This document shows, in pieces, positions 26,723 to 37,175 of a stretch of 43,657 nucleotides of DNA; within the stretch, counting starts at the first letter, position 1; every line of letters begins with the position of its first letter. The position numbers and the translations under genes are program-made. The DNA comes from an uncultured Bacteroidales bacterium (GTDB lineage Bacteria; Bacteroidota; Bacteroidia; Bacteroidales; Paludibacteraceae). The notes under the pieces are model-generated. The model made no database searches and was not told where the DNA came from. It saw only the letters and a program-made list of their open reading frames with translations. The stretch covers positions 1 through 43,657 of the forward strand of contig CAIWCC010000038.1 of assembly GCA_903911085.1 (NCBI GenBank). Direction: 5' to 3'.

Positions 26723-29512
26723 ATGAAAAAATCAATTATAGTTCTGTTATTGGCTTGTACTGAAATCGTACTTGGACAATCCAAAATTGTAACCGACAGT
26801 ACGAACTGCGAGTTTATACCTTATGGTATATCATCCAAAATAGCATTGGTACAGTCAACATCATCGGTAAAAGGCCAAAAACTACGGTCGATGCCTGCCA
26901 CCAATCTTATACAATCGCTTTATGGGCAATTGCCTGGTGTTTTTATCAATCAAACAACTGGTGAACCGGGCGAAGAAAACAACGAAATTTTTATTCGGGG
27001 AAAAGCGTCATTATTAGAAAACGTTCCTATGATTTTAGTTGATGGAGTTGAAACATCCTATCATCAAATACATTGGAGCGAAGTGGATAAAATAACTGTA
27101 CTAAAAGATGCAGCTTCGTTGGCTATTTACGGTTTACGTGGTGCAAATGGCGTATTGTTGATCAACACTATTCGTGGAGGTGTTACTGGAAAACCTAGTG
27201 TAAATTTCAACATGCGTTATGGCTTACAAACACCAATAGTATTACCACAATATGCTTCAAATGCCGATTATCTGCGATTGTATAACGAAGCTCGACGGAA
27301 CGATGGTTTGGATACAGTTTATACCAAGGAACGCATAGATGGATTTGCAAACAATACCGATCCATATTTGTACCCTAATGTAAACTGGCAAAACGAAGTA
27401 ATGAAATCCAATGCTCCGGTAAGCGATTATTCTCTCACTTTTAAAGGCGGCAACAATTCAGTACGTTATTTTCTTATGTTGGGATATCTCAACAATCAGG
27501 GTTTTTATTCAGGAACCGACCCAAAACGTGATAAAAATTCTAACTTAAATTACGACCGTTACAGTTTCCGTTCCAATATCGATGTAAATGTTACAAAAGA
27601 ATTTTCAGTTTCGTTGGATATTAGTGGCAGAATTTTCCAAAAAACACAACCCAATATAACAATTAACGATCATTGGAAATCGATGCAGACTTTCTCTACG
27701 TTTCCTATTAGTACACCAACTGGATTGTGGGCTGGACGACAAGGAGAAATATCGAATCCGAAAGCTGCTATTATCGAAGGTGGATATAAATCTCTTCATT
27801 CCAGAGAATTAAATGAAGCTTTACGTCTACATTACGATTTATCAAAAATTCTTCCTGGATTGGGTGTATTTGGCAATATTGCTTTCAGTAGCTGGTTCGA
27901 AACCAATTACGACAAAACTAAACTATATCCATATTTTGAAGTTGACTTGCGCAAAGGAACAACTCCAGGAACAGCCAATGTTGCTTACGACCTTACTATG
28001 CGAAACAAATACAGCGACCCAGTTATCTCGCAAGGCTCGTATTGGCAATGGAACAGATACAACCTTGAAGGTGGACTTGATTATAAACAGAAATTTGAAA
28101 AACACAGTCTCGAAGGCATGTTTTTATACCACCAAAATTTGTATCGTGCCAACGGAGTTTATTCACCTTATGCGCAACAAAGACTAATGGGACGAATTCA
28201 TTATGGTTTCAATGACACCTATTTCGCCGAATTTTCAGGATCGTATAGTGGCTCAGATAATTACGAAAAAGGAAAACAATTTGGATTTTTCCCTGCTGCA
28301 GCGTTAAGCTGGCTTGCGAGCAACGAATCGTTTCTAAAAGGAAATGAACTAGTTACTTACCTGAAACTGAAAGCATCGCACGGATTGGTTGGAAGTGACC
28401 GCATTGGTTCTACTGGTCGTTGGGGTTATCAACAGTATTATTCATCTGGAACTGGAGTAACCATTGGCGGCGAAACTACATCTGGCTTATCTAACTTGCT
28501 TGAAGGAAAATTAGCTAATCCTGGGCTTACTTGGGAAAAAGCATTGAAATCGAATATTGCGTTGCAAACGGTTTTATTCAACAAACTGTCGGTTGATTTA
28601 GATTTGTTTTACGAAAAAAGAACTGACATTTTGGTGCCTGCTTCGGGAACTCGACCTTCGTATATTGGAATAACATTACCTTATGTAAATGAAGGAATTA
28701 CAGAAAATAAAGGATTTGAATTAGCATTGCAATATAAAGATAATATTGAAGATTTCAATTATTGGATAGGCGGAAATATTTCAAATATCAAAAGTAATGT
28801 TCTCAATAAAAATGAAGAACCACGAGCCGATGAATACCGCAAAGAAACAGGTTATCCGCTCGGAACTATTTTTGGACTTGAGCAAATCGGTTTTTTTAAA
28901 AATGAAGCTGATATAGCAGCCAGTCCAACACAACTTTTCGGACGCAACCGACCTGGAGACCTGAAATATAGAGATTTAAATGACGATAAAGTTATTGATG
29001 ATTTAGATATGAAAGCCATAGGAAAATCGACAATTCCAGAGATAATATATGCCATTAATACAGGTTTTAGTTTTATTGGCTTTGATTTTTCGGCAATGCT
29101 ACAAGGAATTGGCGAACGGTCGGTGATATTAAGTGGGAATGCCGTGAAACCTTTTGTGGATAATGCAATGATTACACAATGGGCTGTAGACGGACGTTGG
29201 ACACCAGCTACTGCCGAAACGGCTACCTATCCTCGTTTATCAACTATGGATAATGCCAACAATTACCGAACATCAACTTTTTGGCTACGCAATGGTTCTT
29301 ATATCCGACTGAAAAACATTGAATTAGGATATACATTGCCTGCATTGTTTACTAAAAAAGTAAAAATTGAAAAATGCCGTTTTTTTATAAATGCTGACAA
29401 TATTAAAACTTGGCACCACATTTCGGATATTTCTATCGATCCCGAAAGTTTTAATGTAAATGTGTATCCTATGGTAAGCACTATGAACGTAGGACTTAAT
29501 CTTTCGTTTTAA
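26723..29512 (+). CDS. SusC-like TonB-dependent transporter lacking the N-terminal regulatory-like domain (second pair)
   Basis: The 929-residue SusC-family protein has a short signal peptide (about 1-18, cleaved before QSKIV). It then enters the plug domain almost directly (NLIQSLYGQLPGVFINQTTG, ILVDGVETSYHQIHWSEVDK, LRGANGVLLINT) and runs through a full barrel. The carboxypeptidase-regulatory-like domain of about 80 residues seen in the first SusC is missing, which explains the shorter length. A clear TonB box was not found. It follows the first pair by 37 bases and probably imports a second oligosaccharide type, or a shared one in complex with its own SusD. Confidence 0.94.
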   Translation: MKKSIIVLLLACTEIVLGQSKIVTDSTNCEFIPYGISSKIALVQSTSSVKGQKLRSMPATNLIQSLYGQLPGVFINQTTGEPGEENNEIFIRGKASLLENVPMILVDGVETSYHQIHWSEVDKITVLKDAASLAIYGLRGANGVLLINTIRGGVTGKPSVNFNMRYGLQTPIVLPQYASNADYLRLYNEARRNDGLDTVYTKERIDGFANNTDPYLYPNVNWQNEVMKSNAPVSDYSLTFKGGNNSVRYFLMLGYLNNQGFYSGTDPKRDKNSNLNYDRYSFRSNIDVNVTKEFSVSLDISGRIFQKTQPNITINDHWKSMQTFSTFPISTPTGLWAGRQGEISNPKAAIIEGGYKSLHSRELNEALRLHYDLSKILPGLGVFGNIAFSSWFETNYDKTKLYPYFEVDLRKGTTPGTANVAYDLTMRNKYSDPVISQGSYWQWNRYNLEGGLDYKQKFEKHSLEGMFLYHQNLYRANGVYSPYAQQRLMGRIHYGFNDTYFAEFSGSYSGSDNYEKGKQFGFFPAAALSWLASNESFLKGNELVTYLKLKASHGLVGSDRIGSTGRWGYQQYYSSGTGVTIGGETTSGLSNLLEGKLANPGLTWEKALKSNIALQTVLFNKLSVDLDLFYEKRTDILVPASGTRPSYIGITLPYVNEGITENKGFELALQYKDNIEDFNYWIGGNISNIKSNVLNKNEEPRADEYRKETGYPLGTIFGLEQIGFFKNEADIAASPTQLFGRNRPGDLKYRDLNDDKVIDDLDMKAIGKSTIPEIIYAINTGFSFIGFDFSAMLQGIGERSVILSGNAVKPFVDNAMITQWAVDGRWTPATAETATYPRLSTMDNANNYRTSTFWLRNGSYIRLKNIELGYTLPALFTKKVKIEKCRFFINADNIKTWHHISDISIDPESFNVNVYPMVSTMNVGLNLSF

Positions 29513-29586
29513 GAAATAATTATTATATAAATCTTTGTGAATTTACGCCTTTTGCGTCATAGCATACAAAACAAAAATATATTCAG

Positions 29587-31401
29587 ATGAAAAATCATAG
29601 CAAAATAATCTTGTTATTATTGATAACGATTCTTGCAGTATCGTGTCAAGACAATTTCTTGGATCGGAAAATGGATAGCAATTATATTCCAGACGAAGTA
29701 TTTACCGAATACAATACTATGCGCGATTTTGGCACTGGAATCTATTCGTATTTGCCCAACGGCTACAACGATATTGACGGTTCGATGCTTGCTGCAGCAT
29801 GTGATGAGGCACATCACTCTAATGAAAACAGCAGTATTCACAATTATGCCACTGGTGCTTGGGGACCAACTTCCAACCCCGATGATAAATGGTCGTTTTA
29901 TTATACTGGTATTCGTAAAGCTAATATTTTTCTCGAAAGTTCAAAAGATTATGCCACAGTTTTGGCAAAACGCGATACTATTTCGTTGCCATCAAAAAAT
30001 AATTACATTGACCAATACGATAATATTAATAAATTGCGACTAGAAGCTCGTTTTTTGAGGGCATTTTTCTATTTTGAGCTTGTAAAACGTTATGGTGGTG
30101 TCCCAATTATTACAAAATCGATGGGGCTGAACGACAATTTCGATTTGGAACGTAACTCTGCCGATAGTTGTTTTAATTTTATTGTATCTGAATGTTTGGC
30201 AGTTTCCAAAGAATTACCATATACATGGTTCAATTATGGCATACCAACAGGTTCCCGAGTTGGTATTGGCGAATGTCCAGGAATAAGTGGTTCAGCAGGT
30301 CAGAGCAAAATTGGTCGAATAACAAAAGGTACGGCGTATGCGTTGGCAATGCGTGCAAGTTTGTATGCTGCAAGTCCATTGTTCAATAGTGTAAACGATA
30401 TTCAGAAATGGTATCGAGCTGCAAGTATTGGTAAAGCTTATTTTGAATTACCCACAAAAGAACGCGGTTTATTAAAAAATAATTATATGAATATGTATGT
30501 ACCAGCTTATTCAACAGCTGGTTATGCAAAAGATGAAGTCATTTTTGAAAAACGATGGGGTTTAAACAATACTTTTGAAAAAGCAAACTTCCCAATTACT
30601 TTTGGGAGTGGTGGTGCTAATACTGTTTGTCCTACCCAAAACTTAGTGAACGCTTTTGGCATGGGGTTAGTTACACAGGTTTACAACGCATCCAATCCTT
30701 ATCTTAACCGCGACCCACGTTTAGACTCTGTAATTATAAAAAATGGTGTTGCATATTCTTTGGGGATTAGTAATAACCGCACTATCGAAACTTTTGTAGG
30801 TGGAACTGATGGATTTGGAAAATACCGTGCAACAACAACCGGTTATTATTTACGTAAATATGTAAATACCAGTCTCGATTTGTCGAAAGGACAAACATCA
30901 TGGCATTCGTGGGTGTTGTTTGGGATGAACGAAATGTACCTAAATTATGCAGAAGCATTAATGCATGTATGTTCATCACCTACTAGCACTTCGGCATCTG
31001 ATGGTAAAACGCATCCAAAATCAGCATTGGCTTTGGTAAATGAAATTCGCAACAAGTTGAAAATCAGTAGCAGAAATAATTTATATTCATATCCTATAAC
31101 AATTAGCAAGACCGATTTTGAAAAAGCTTTAATAAAAGAACGTCAAATAGAATTAGCATTCGAAGGACACCGTTTTTTCGATATTCGACGACTTAGATTG
31201 ATGGATGACCCTGCACAGCGCGACGAAATACTCACAATTAAAGGCATGAAAATAGTTAAAAATACAGATGGCTCTTTAACTTACGATCAAAATTATATAG
31301 TGGAACATCGTGATTGGAACGACAAAATGTATTTATATCCGATTCCTAATAGCGAGATAATGCGCAGTAACGGAAAATTACTTCAAAATAATGGTTGGTA
31401 A
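29587..31401 (+). CDS. SusD-like surface glycan-binding lipoprotein (second pair)
   Basis: The 604-residue SusD/RagB protein has a lipobox (LAVSC, Cys20) followed by QDNFLD, close to the Bacteroidetes surface-export signal after the lipid cysteine. The core segments are LRLEARFLRAFFYFELVKRY (about 154-173) and IKERQIELAFEGHRFFDIRR. It is the partner of the second SusC. The two SusD proteins differ strongly in their middle parts, so they likely bind different portions of the glycan. Confidence 0.95.
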   Translation: MKNHSKIILLLLITILAVSCQDNFLDRKMDSNYIPDEVFTEYNTMRDFGTGIYSYLPNGYNDIDGSMLAAACDEAHHSNENSSIHNYATGAWGPTSNPDDKWSFYYTGIRKANIFLESSKDYATVLAKRDTISLPSKNNYIDQYDNINKLRLEARFLRAFFYFELVKRYGGVPIITKSMGLNDNFDLERNSADSCFNFIVSECLAVSKELPYTWFNYGIPTGSRVGIGECPGISGSAGQSKIGRITKGTAYALAMRASLYAASPLFNSVNDIQKWYRAASIGKAYFELPTKERGLLKNNYMNMYVPAYSTAGYAKDEVIFEKRWGLNNTFEKANFPITFGSGGANTVCPTQNLVNAFGMGLVTQVYNASNPYLNRDPRLDSVIIKNGVAYSLGISNNRTIETFVGGTDGFGKYRATTTGYYLRKYVNTSLDLSKGQTSWHSWVLFGMNEMYLNYAEALMHVCSSPTSTSASDGKTHPKSALALVNEIRNKLKISSRNNLYSYPITISKTDFEKALIKERQIELAFEGHRFFDIRRLRLMDDPAQRDEILTIKGMKIVKNTDGSLTYDQNYIVEHRDWNDKMYLYPIPNSEIMRSNGKLLQNNGW

Positions 31402-31668
31402 TCAATGTGATAGTGGTATGATAAAAATATTAATTATAATCTTCAACTAATACAACCTATAAAAGCGAATAGTTTCTAACAATCTGAATATAGAATAATA
31501 TGCTAAATAATTCGAACATAATAGTATCAGTATTGAGCTAAGAATTATTATTAATTCATGCTGATTTATATTATTTTTGCAACTAAGAAATTATGATTTA
31601 ATAGAAATAAATACAAAAAAATCAAACACAATTACTTAACAAATTATTATCGTTAAAAATAAATTATT

Positions 31669-33513
31669 ATGAAAACAAAATTACTTTTATTAGCATGCGT
31701 ATGTATGTTTGGATTGAGTGCAAAATCGCAGACACTAGCTTTACCTGGAACAAATCCTTGGATTATTGACGATTTTGAGGGAGATTCGGCTAAAGCGGTT
31801 AACTGGGTATCAGCCGATGGTGGTAAAAAAGATATTGTAAAAGATCCATTCGATCCTACCAATAAATGCATGCGTTATATCCGCAAAGATGGTGGAGCTA
31901 TATGGGATGGACCTATTCGGTCATTTAATGTAGATGATCCAACAGCAGTAAATCTTTTACCTTCCAAATTTCAGGTTGGAAATACAGGACTTCCAAAATA
32001 TCAATATGTTGTATTTCGCGCATTGAAAAAGAATACCACCGAAATTGTAGCTAAAGTAGAGTTCAAAGGACTTGTACCTGTGCAACAATATGGTAGTGAA
32101 CATCTTCCAAACGACCCTGCGGCTCGCCCTGGAAAATGGCAATGGTTTATTTTTAATCTTACAGATAAAACAAAAAGCCGCTCTACATACGATTTAGGTG
32201 CAAATAACGACAAAAATGGTGGTTATAATATATTCCTAATTCAACCCGATCGTGGCGGTAATGCAATGGATACCACACTGATTGACGATATATATTTTAC
32301 AAACACTCCACCTGTTCTCCCTATCGAAGAACAAAAAATTGCTGGATTCAGTGCCCTTTCTACCGATGTTAAAGTGGTTTTGAAATGGAATAAAATGGAT
32401 GTAGCTGATAAATATATCATAAAACTAAATGGACAGGAATTGGCAACTATTGATGATAACCGCATAGTTACAAAAGAATTGACTTACGATGAGGCCGGGA
32501 TGCAGCCAGGTGTTAAGTATGGTTTCGAAATTGAAGGTCGCAATCTTGCTGGAAAAACAACCGATGGAACTTCTTTAGCTTACGCATATAAACTGAAAGC
32601 CGCAGAAGATTTTTCATGGTTATTGGCCGAGGATTTCGAGAAGAACGATTATAAATGGACTCGTTGGCAAGATGGTGATCATAAGGAATTTTTTGAAAAT
32701 CCAGTTAAAGGCACTGGAAATAATACTAATTATGTACTTAAAGTTGTTCGTACACCTGGCGATTCTTTGGCTTATGCTGCAAAAGGAAGAGGTTCAAATT
32801 CCAATACTTTTGTTACATTCACTTGTAAAAATTATTTCCAAGTACCTTGCGATTCTACTTCTACAAATGCAGAAGCATTCAGATATTTCCATTTGCAAAT
32901 GTATAGTCCTACTGGAAACGGATTACCAATTGTAAAACTTAGTAATGCTGGTGCAAGTGTTGTAACATTAGATCCAATAACTACATCTCGTAAATCGACA
33001 TGGGCAAGAGACTCCATTTTTCAAGAACCAGCATCTGGAACTGCACTTGTGAAAAGTTATTTTTATAAGAATTCTCGTGTACCAAATACTTGGATGACTT
33101 TTGTTTACAAATTCCCGAAAGGCTTAACCAATGTAAATCAAATTGAAATTTGTCCTGATAATACTTATGAAAATACAAAACGTACAATGGAGACACGCAC
33201 TTTCTATGTTGACAACATGATGTTTAGTATGACTGCTGATCCGGTTATATTCTCAGCATTGCCCAAAACAAAAGAAACATCAGTTTCTAAAATGTTTGTA
33301 ACTCGCGATCAGCTTTACTTTTCGTTGAAACAAAACGAAAAAGTAAGTGCCAATATTTACGATATTTCGGGTAAAAAAATAGCCAACCTACTTTCATCGC
33401 AAAGTGTGGGAACAGGTATGTTTAGTGTTGCATTACCTCAATTATTATCAGGTATTTATATTGTTGAATTACAAACGAATAGCGGAAAATATACTTTGAA
33501 ATTTTCAAAATAA
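31669..33513 (+). CDS. Secreted multi-domain carbohydrate-binding-type protein with T9SS sorting tail
   Basis: The 614-residue protein has a signal peptide (about 1-20, cleaved before QTLAL), two beta-sandwich regions that resemble carbohydrate-binding modules (about 25-215, IIDDFEGDSAKAVNWV; and 320-520, LAEDFEKNDYKWTRW), an FN3-like stretch between them (about 220-310, VVLKWNKMDVADKYIIKLNG), and a type A T9SS tail (about 535-614: ISGKKIANLLSS, LLSGIYIVELQTNSGKYTLK). No catalytic motif was seen. It sits where SGBP-type surface glycan-binding proteins occur in PULs, so binding is the likely job. It is set off from the susD gene by 267 bases and from the next gene by a terminator-like repeat. 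Confidence 0.75.
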   Translation: MKTKLLLLACVCMFGLSAKSQTLALPGTNPWIIDDFEGDSAKAVNWVSADGGKKDIVKDPFDPTNKCMRYIRKDGGAIWDGPIRSFNVDDPTAVNLLPSKFQVGNTGLPKYQYVVFRALKKNTTEIVAKVEFKGLVPVQQYGSEHLPNDPAARPGKWQWFIFNLTDKTKSRSTYDLGANNDKNGGYNIFLIQPDRGGNAMDTTLIDDIYFTNTPPVLPIEEQKIAGFSALSTDVKVVLKWNKMDVADKYIIKLNGQELATIDDNRIVTKELTYDEAGMQPGVKYGFEIEGRNLAGKTTDGTSLAYAYKLKAAEDFSWLLAEDFEKNDYKWTRWQDGDHKEFFENPVKGTGNNTNYVLKVVRTPGDSLAYAAKGRGSNSNTFVTFTCKNYFQVPCDSTSTNAEAFRYFHLQMYSPTGNGLPIVKLSNAGASVVTLDPITTSRKSTWARDSIFQEPASGTALVKSYFYKNSRVPNTWMTFVYKFPKGLTNVNQIEICPDNTYENTKRTMETRTFYVDNMMFSMTADPVIFSALPKTKETSVSKMFVTRDQLYFSLKQNEKVSANIYDISGKKIANLLSSQSVGTGMFSVALPQLLSGIYIVELQTNSGKYTLKFSK

Positions 33514-33548
33514 TCGACATTAATTCTTTTGAATTATAACAACAATCG

Positions 33549-33616
33549 AGAGCTTGTTAGGTAATTAAATTCTTGTAACAATCAGGTAATTATACTTAAC
33601 AAGCTCTTGTTTTCTT
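33549..33616 (+). terminator. Long-loop inverted repeat after the binding protein gene
   Basis: AGAGCTTGTTA (33549-33559) and TAACAAGCTCT (33597-33607) pair perfectly around 37 bases that contain GGTAATTA twice. A T-rich tail (TGTTTTCTT) follows. The large loop makes it an unusual terminator; partial termination before the lyase gene is possible. Confidence 0.55.
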
Positions 33617-33687
33617 ACAAACGACTTGTATATTTGAAGTCTCATTTAGTACAAATTCTTTCCGAACTGATTTCTTTTTAAGTATCC

Positions 33688-36600
33688 ATGAAAATAAAAT
33701 TTATACTTACAGCATTTACTTTGTGTGTTTTCATTAGCATTCAAGCACAATTCACCTCCACTACTGCTACAAAAATTGCCACCGATTACCAAACTAATTG
33801 GTCTGTAAATGCACATCCTCGTTTATTTGGAACTTCTTTGGAAATGCAGCGTACCAAAGATTTATACCTGGCTGGTGATGTCCTAGTAAAGAAAACAGTT
33901 GATCAGATTATTGCCGATGCTGACATAGCTCTAACGAAAACAATTCCTGTTTGGGGACTTGATGCAGCCAACCTTCGCATAAGTGCTATACACACTATTT
34001 CAAAAGAATTTTTGCCTCAATTGCCACTTGCATTTTATTTTACAGCAAATGAAAAATATGCCAAGCGAGCTTGGGAAGTAGCAAAAGTACTGATGACCTA
34101 TCAGGACTGGGGTGTGGCAATAACTTCGCCATACAAAGACCGCCATTTTTTGGATGCTGGTGTTGGTTCATTTAATGCTGCCATGCTTTATGATGGACTT
34201 TATAGTTGGACAAATCAAACTCAGAAAGATTCGTTATATAATATGACGAAAAAATATATTTTTACTCCAGTGCTGGCTCAATACAATGGAACTGCCTCAA
34301 AGTCATGGAGTTGGATGTATGCTAATAATAACTGGAATGGAATATGCAATGGCGGCGTAATAGCGGCTTGCCTTACTATGTTCGAACATGATAAAACGCT
34401 ACTCAGCGACATTGCCTCTCGTGCTATTAATTGTTTTCCAAATTACATTAACGCCTTCGAACCTGACGGTCAAAGCGAAGAAGGACTTATGTATTGGAGT
34501 TATGGATTGATGTATGCTTCCACTGCTTTTGATATTATGCAACGCACTTTAGGAACAACTTATGGTTACTCAAAAACCAATGGAATGAAAAAAACTGGTT
34601 ATTTTCCTGTTTATACTTCCGGTCCGGTAGCCACACTGAATGTGGGCGATGATGGTGTTCGTAATTCGCGACAAAACACAATGATGTGGTTTGCAAAACA
34701 TAATAACGATTCGACACTAGCAAAATTCAGCTACGATTTATTTATGGATAATGGTCAGAAAATGAATTGGTTCGACCTTTTTCATTATTCACCCAAACTT
34801 GTGGCAAAAGGCAAAGAACTAAATGTTGGTTTGGATAATTATATACGTGGGATTGATATTTATTCGTTTGTTGAAAAATGGAAAGACAGAAATGCCATAT
34901 ATCTTGGGGTTCATGCTGGCAGCAACACTGCCAATCACGGACATTTAGATGCAGGTTCTTTTTACATTCAGGCTTTGGGCGAATACTGGGCGTATGGTAA
35001 CTTAGGAAGCGACACATATACAAATCCTGGCTATTTCGATTTTGGTGCTGGTAATAACGACTGCTTGCCTTCGTACACTGCCACAAATACAGCTCCCACT
35101 GTTTCGCAAAGCTGGCATTTTTATCGCAAACGAGCAGAAGGGAAAAACACTGTGGTGTATAATCCTGATTATCGTGCAGACGAAGATCCAACTCAAGAAG
35201 CTGTTTATAAAGGTTATATCAATTCCTCCGATAATGTTGGCTGTGGGTTAATAAATATGAACATGATTTACAGTCGCGATGTGAATACACATACACGCGG
35301 TTTCAAACTCGATCGTACACGTAGAATGATTACTATTCAGGACAATATCTCTGCCAAAGTCACAAAAAGTATTTGGTGGAGTATGCACACAAAGGCAGCT
35401 ATCACATTGTCAACCGATAAACGGACAGCCATATTAACACAAAATGGAAAGTCTATGACTTTCGTACTCCGTTCACCCGAGACCGCCACTTTTCAGTCAT
35501 TACAAGCTACTTATCTCGAAAGTCGTACTTTTCCACTCACTAACAATTCGTCGAATGCTGATTTCAGAAAATTAGCTATAAACCTGAAAGATACAAAGGA
35601 TGCAGTTATTCGTATTGAAGCATATCCAACATTGGATGGCGACAAAGAAGAACTGATTGATGATTATGAAGGCTTTGGTTATAATTATTCGCCAATAAGT
35701 TTAACTCAGATTGAAACAAATATCCAAAATCCTGTGATTGATGCAGTTAACTCAAGTGACTTGGTTTTGAAATTAACTAAATTAGCAAATGCGGTAAATT
35801 ATTCAGGTTTGAAAACATCTAACAAAACTATTACTATTGGCCTTGGAAAAGGACAATATCGCTATTTGAAAGTAAAATTACTAAAATCTACTACTGCTCC
35901 TGTTCAATTAAAACTTCAACAAACAGCTGACAATACTTCTGCGGATTATGTGGCAATTAATGCGACAACAAAAACTGCTCAGTGGGAAGAATTTACCTTT
36001 GATTTACTGACAGATGCAGCAAATGTAAGTCAAGAAGGCAAGTCATTTAATGGCATTACTTTGGTACCCGAAAACTCATCAACATCCAATTCAGTTACAT
36101 ACATCGATGACCTTCGCCTTTCAAATGTAATAGATGATAAACCTGTAAATATAGTATTTTCGCAGAAAAAAGTTGAAGGAATTGTTTATGAAAAAAGGAC
36201 TTCAAGCACCTGCGTAATTAAGTGGAAAAAAATCATTGATGCCACAAAATATAATGTATACAAAGACAAACAGTTTTTTACAAGTATTGCCGATACTTCA
36301 TTAATTATAAACAACTTAATAACTGGTGCAAATTACAAATTTTCAGTTACAGCTCAAAACATCAATTTGCAACCGTCAATCAGTTCAGACGAATTGTCAC
36401 TAGTTACACGTTTAAAAACAACTACTAACGAAATCATTGATAATTTTGAAAACGTATTCGTTCCATGGACAGTGGTTGGTTCAAATGTTAGCATTTATCC
36501 CGATCAGGCTAATCCTGCAAGTTCGGTGATCAATCCCTCTGCCAAAACGATGAAAATTACTCGAATGGCTTACGGTTCAAACGGAATTGGGTTGGCTTTA

Positions 36601-37164
36601 CTCCAAAAAGACATGTACGACTTAAGTATTTTACCACATTATTTACATATTAAAATGTACCGAGGAGCTGTAGCAGGAGGTTTAAGTGTCGAACTATCGA
36701 ACTCGGTAACAGGGGCTATACTCAAACGTTTGAAACCAGTGAATGCAATTGATACTTTGACCACTCTGAAATGGGTAGACTTTGTTTTCGATTTAACAGG
36801 AAGCGAACCATCAAGCGTTTATGACAATTTAAAGATATTCCCTGACCATACAGCATCGTATAGTAGTACAAAAAATTATTTTATAGATGACATAATCTTT
36901 AGTACAATGAGTTATCCTTACACTTCGATTTCAAACACTATGGAAAACGACAAGTATTATTCGCTCAAAAAAACAGGTAACAGCTATGTTTTTAAATCTT
37001 CACTTTCTTGTAATATCCAAATAATCAACATGTCAGGTCAAGTGTGTGACCAATATACAAAAGTAAATGAATTTGAAATAAATAGATTAACTTTGAAAGC
37101 AGGAGTGTATTTATTGCGCATCGATAGCAATGGGAAAACAGCTATTGAGAAGTTGATTTTTTAA
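33688..37164 (+). CDS. Heparinase II/III-like polysaccharide lyase with T9SS tail
   Basis: The 1158-residue secreted enzyme has a signal peptide (1-20, cleaved before Q21). An alpha/alpha-toroid domain (about 40-330) contains NNNWNGICNGG (213-223) and SEEGLMYWSYG (263-273). A heparinase II/III-like beta domain (about 395-630) contains TANHGHLDAGSFYIQALGEY (414-433). N217, Y269 or Y272, and H417 are candidates for the Asn-Tyr-His catalytic set of this lyase fold. Two binding-type beta-sandwiches (about 650-805 and 920-1075), an FN3-like stretch and a type A T9SS tail follow. It should cut uronic-acid-containing chains by beta-elimination; the exact substrate is unknown and no characterised PL family is an obvious match. 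Confidence 0.8.
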   Translation: MKIKFILTAFTLCVFISIQAQFTSTTATKIATDYQTNWSVNAHPRLFGTSLEMQRTKDLYLAGDVLVKKTVDQIIADADIALTKTIPVWGLDAANLRISAIHTISKEFLPQLPLAFYFTANEKYAKRAWEVAKVLMTYQDWGVAITSPYKDRHFLDAGVGSFNAAMLYDGLYSWTNQTQKDSLYNMTKKYIFTPVLAQYNGTASKSWSWMYANNNWNGICNGGVIAACLTMFEHDKTLLSDIASRAINCFPNYINAFEPDGQSEEGLMYWSYGLMYASTAFDIMQRTLGTTYGYSKTNGMKKTGYFPVYTSGPVATLNVGDDGVRNSRQNTMMWFAKHNNDSTLAKFSYDLFMDNGQKMNWFDLFHYSPKLVAKGKELNVGLDNYIRGIDIYSFVEKWKDRNAIYLGVHAGSNTANHGHLDAGSFYIQALGEYWAYGNLGSDTYTNPGYFDFGAGNNDCLPSYTATNTAPTVSQSWHFYRKRAEGKNTVVYNPDYRADEDPTQEAVYKGYINSSDNVGCGLINMNMIYSRDVNTHTRGFKLDRTRRMITIQDNISAKVTKSIWWSMHTKAAITLSTDKRTAILTQNGKSMTFVLRSPETATFQSLQATYLESRTFPLTNNSSNADFRKLAINLKDTKDAVIRIEAYPTLDGDKEELIDDYEGFGYNYSPISLTQIETNIQNPVIDAVNSSDLVLKLTKLANAVNYSGLKTSNKTITIGLGKGQYRYLKVKLLKSTTAPVQLKLQQTADNTSADYVAINATTKTAQWEEFTFDLLTDAANVSQEGKSFNGITLVPENSSTSNSVTYIDDLRLSNVIDDKPVNIVFSQKKVEGIVYEKRTSSTCVIKWKKIIDATKYNVYKDKQFFTSIADTSLIINNLITGANYKFSVTAQNINLQPSISSDELSLVTRLKTTTNEIIDNFENVFVPWTVVGSNVSIYPDQANPASSVINPSAKTMKITRMAYGSNGIGLALLQKDMYDLSILPHYLHIKMYRGAVAGGLSVELSNSVTGAILKRLKPVNAIDTLTTLKWVDFVFDLTGSEPSSVYDNLKIFPDHTASYSSTKNYFIDDIIFSTMSYPYTSISNTMENDKYYSLKKTGNSYVFKSSLSCNIQIINMSGQVCDQYTKVNEFEINRLTLKAGVYLLRIDSNGKTAIEKLIF

Positions 37165-37175
37165 ACTTCAAAATT

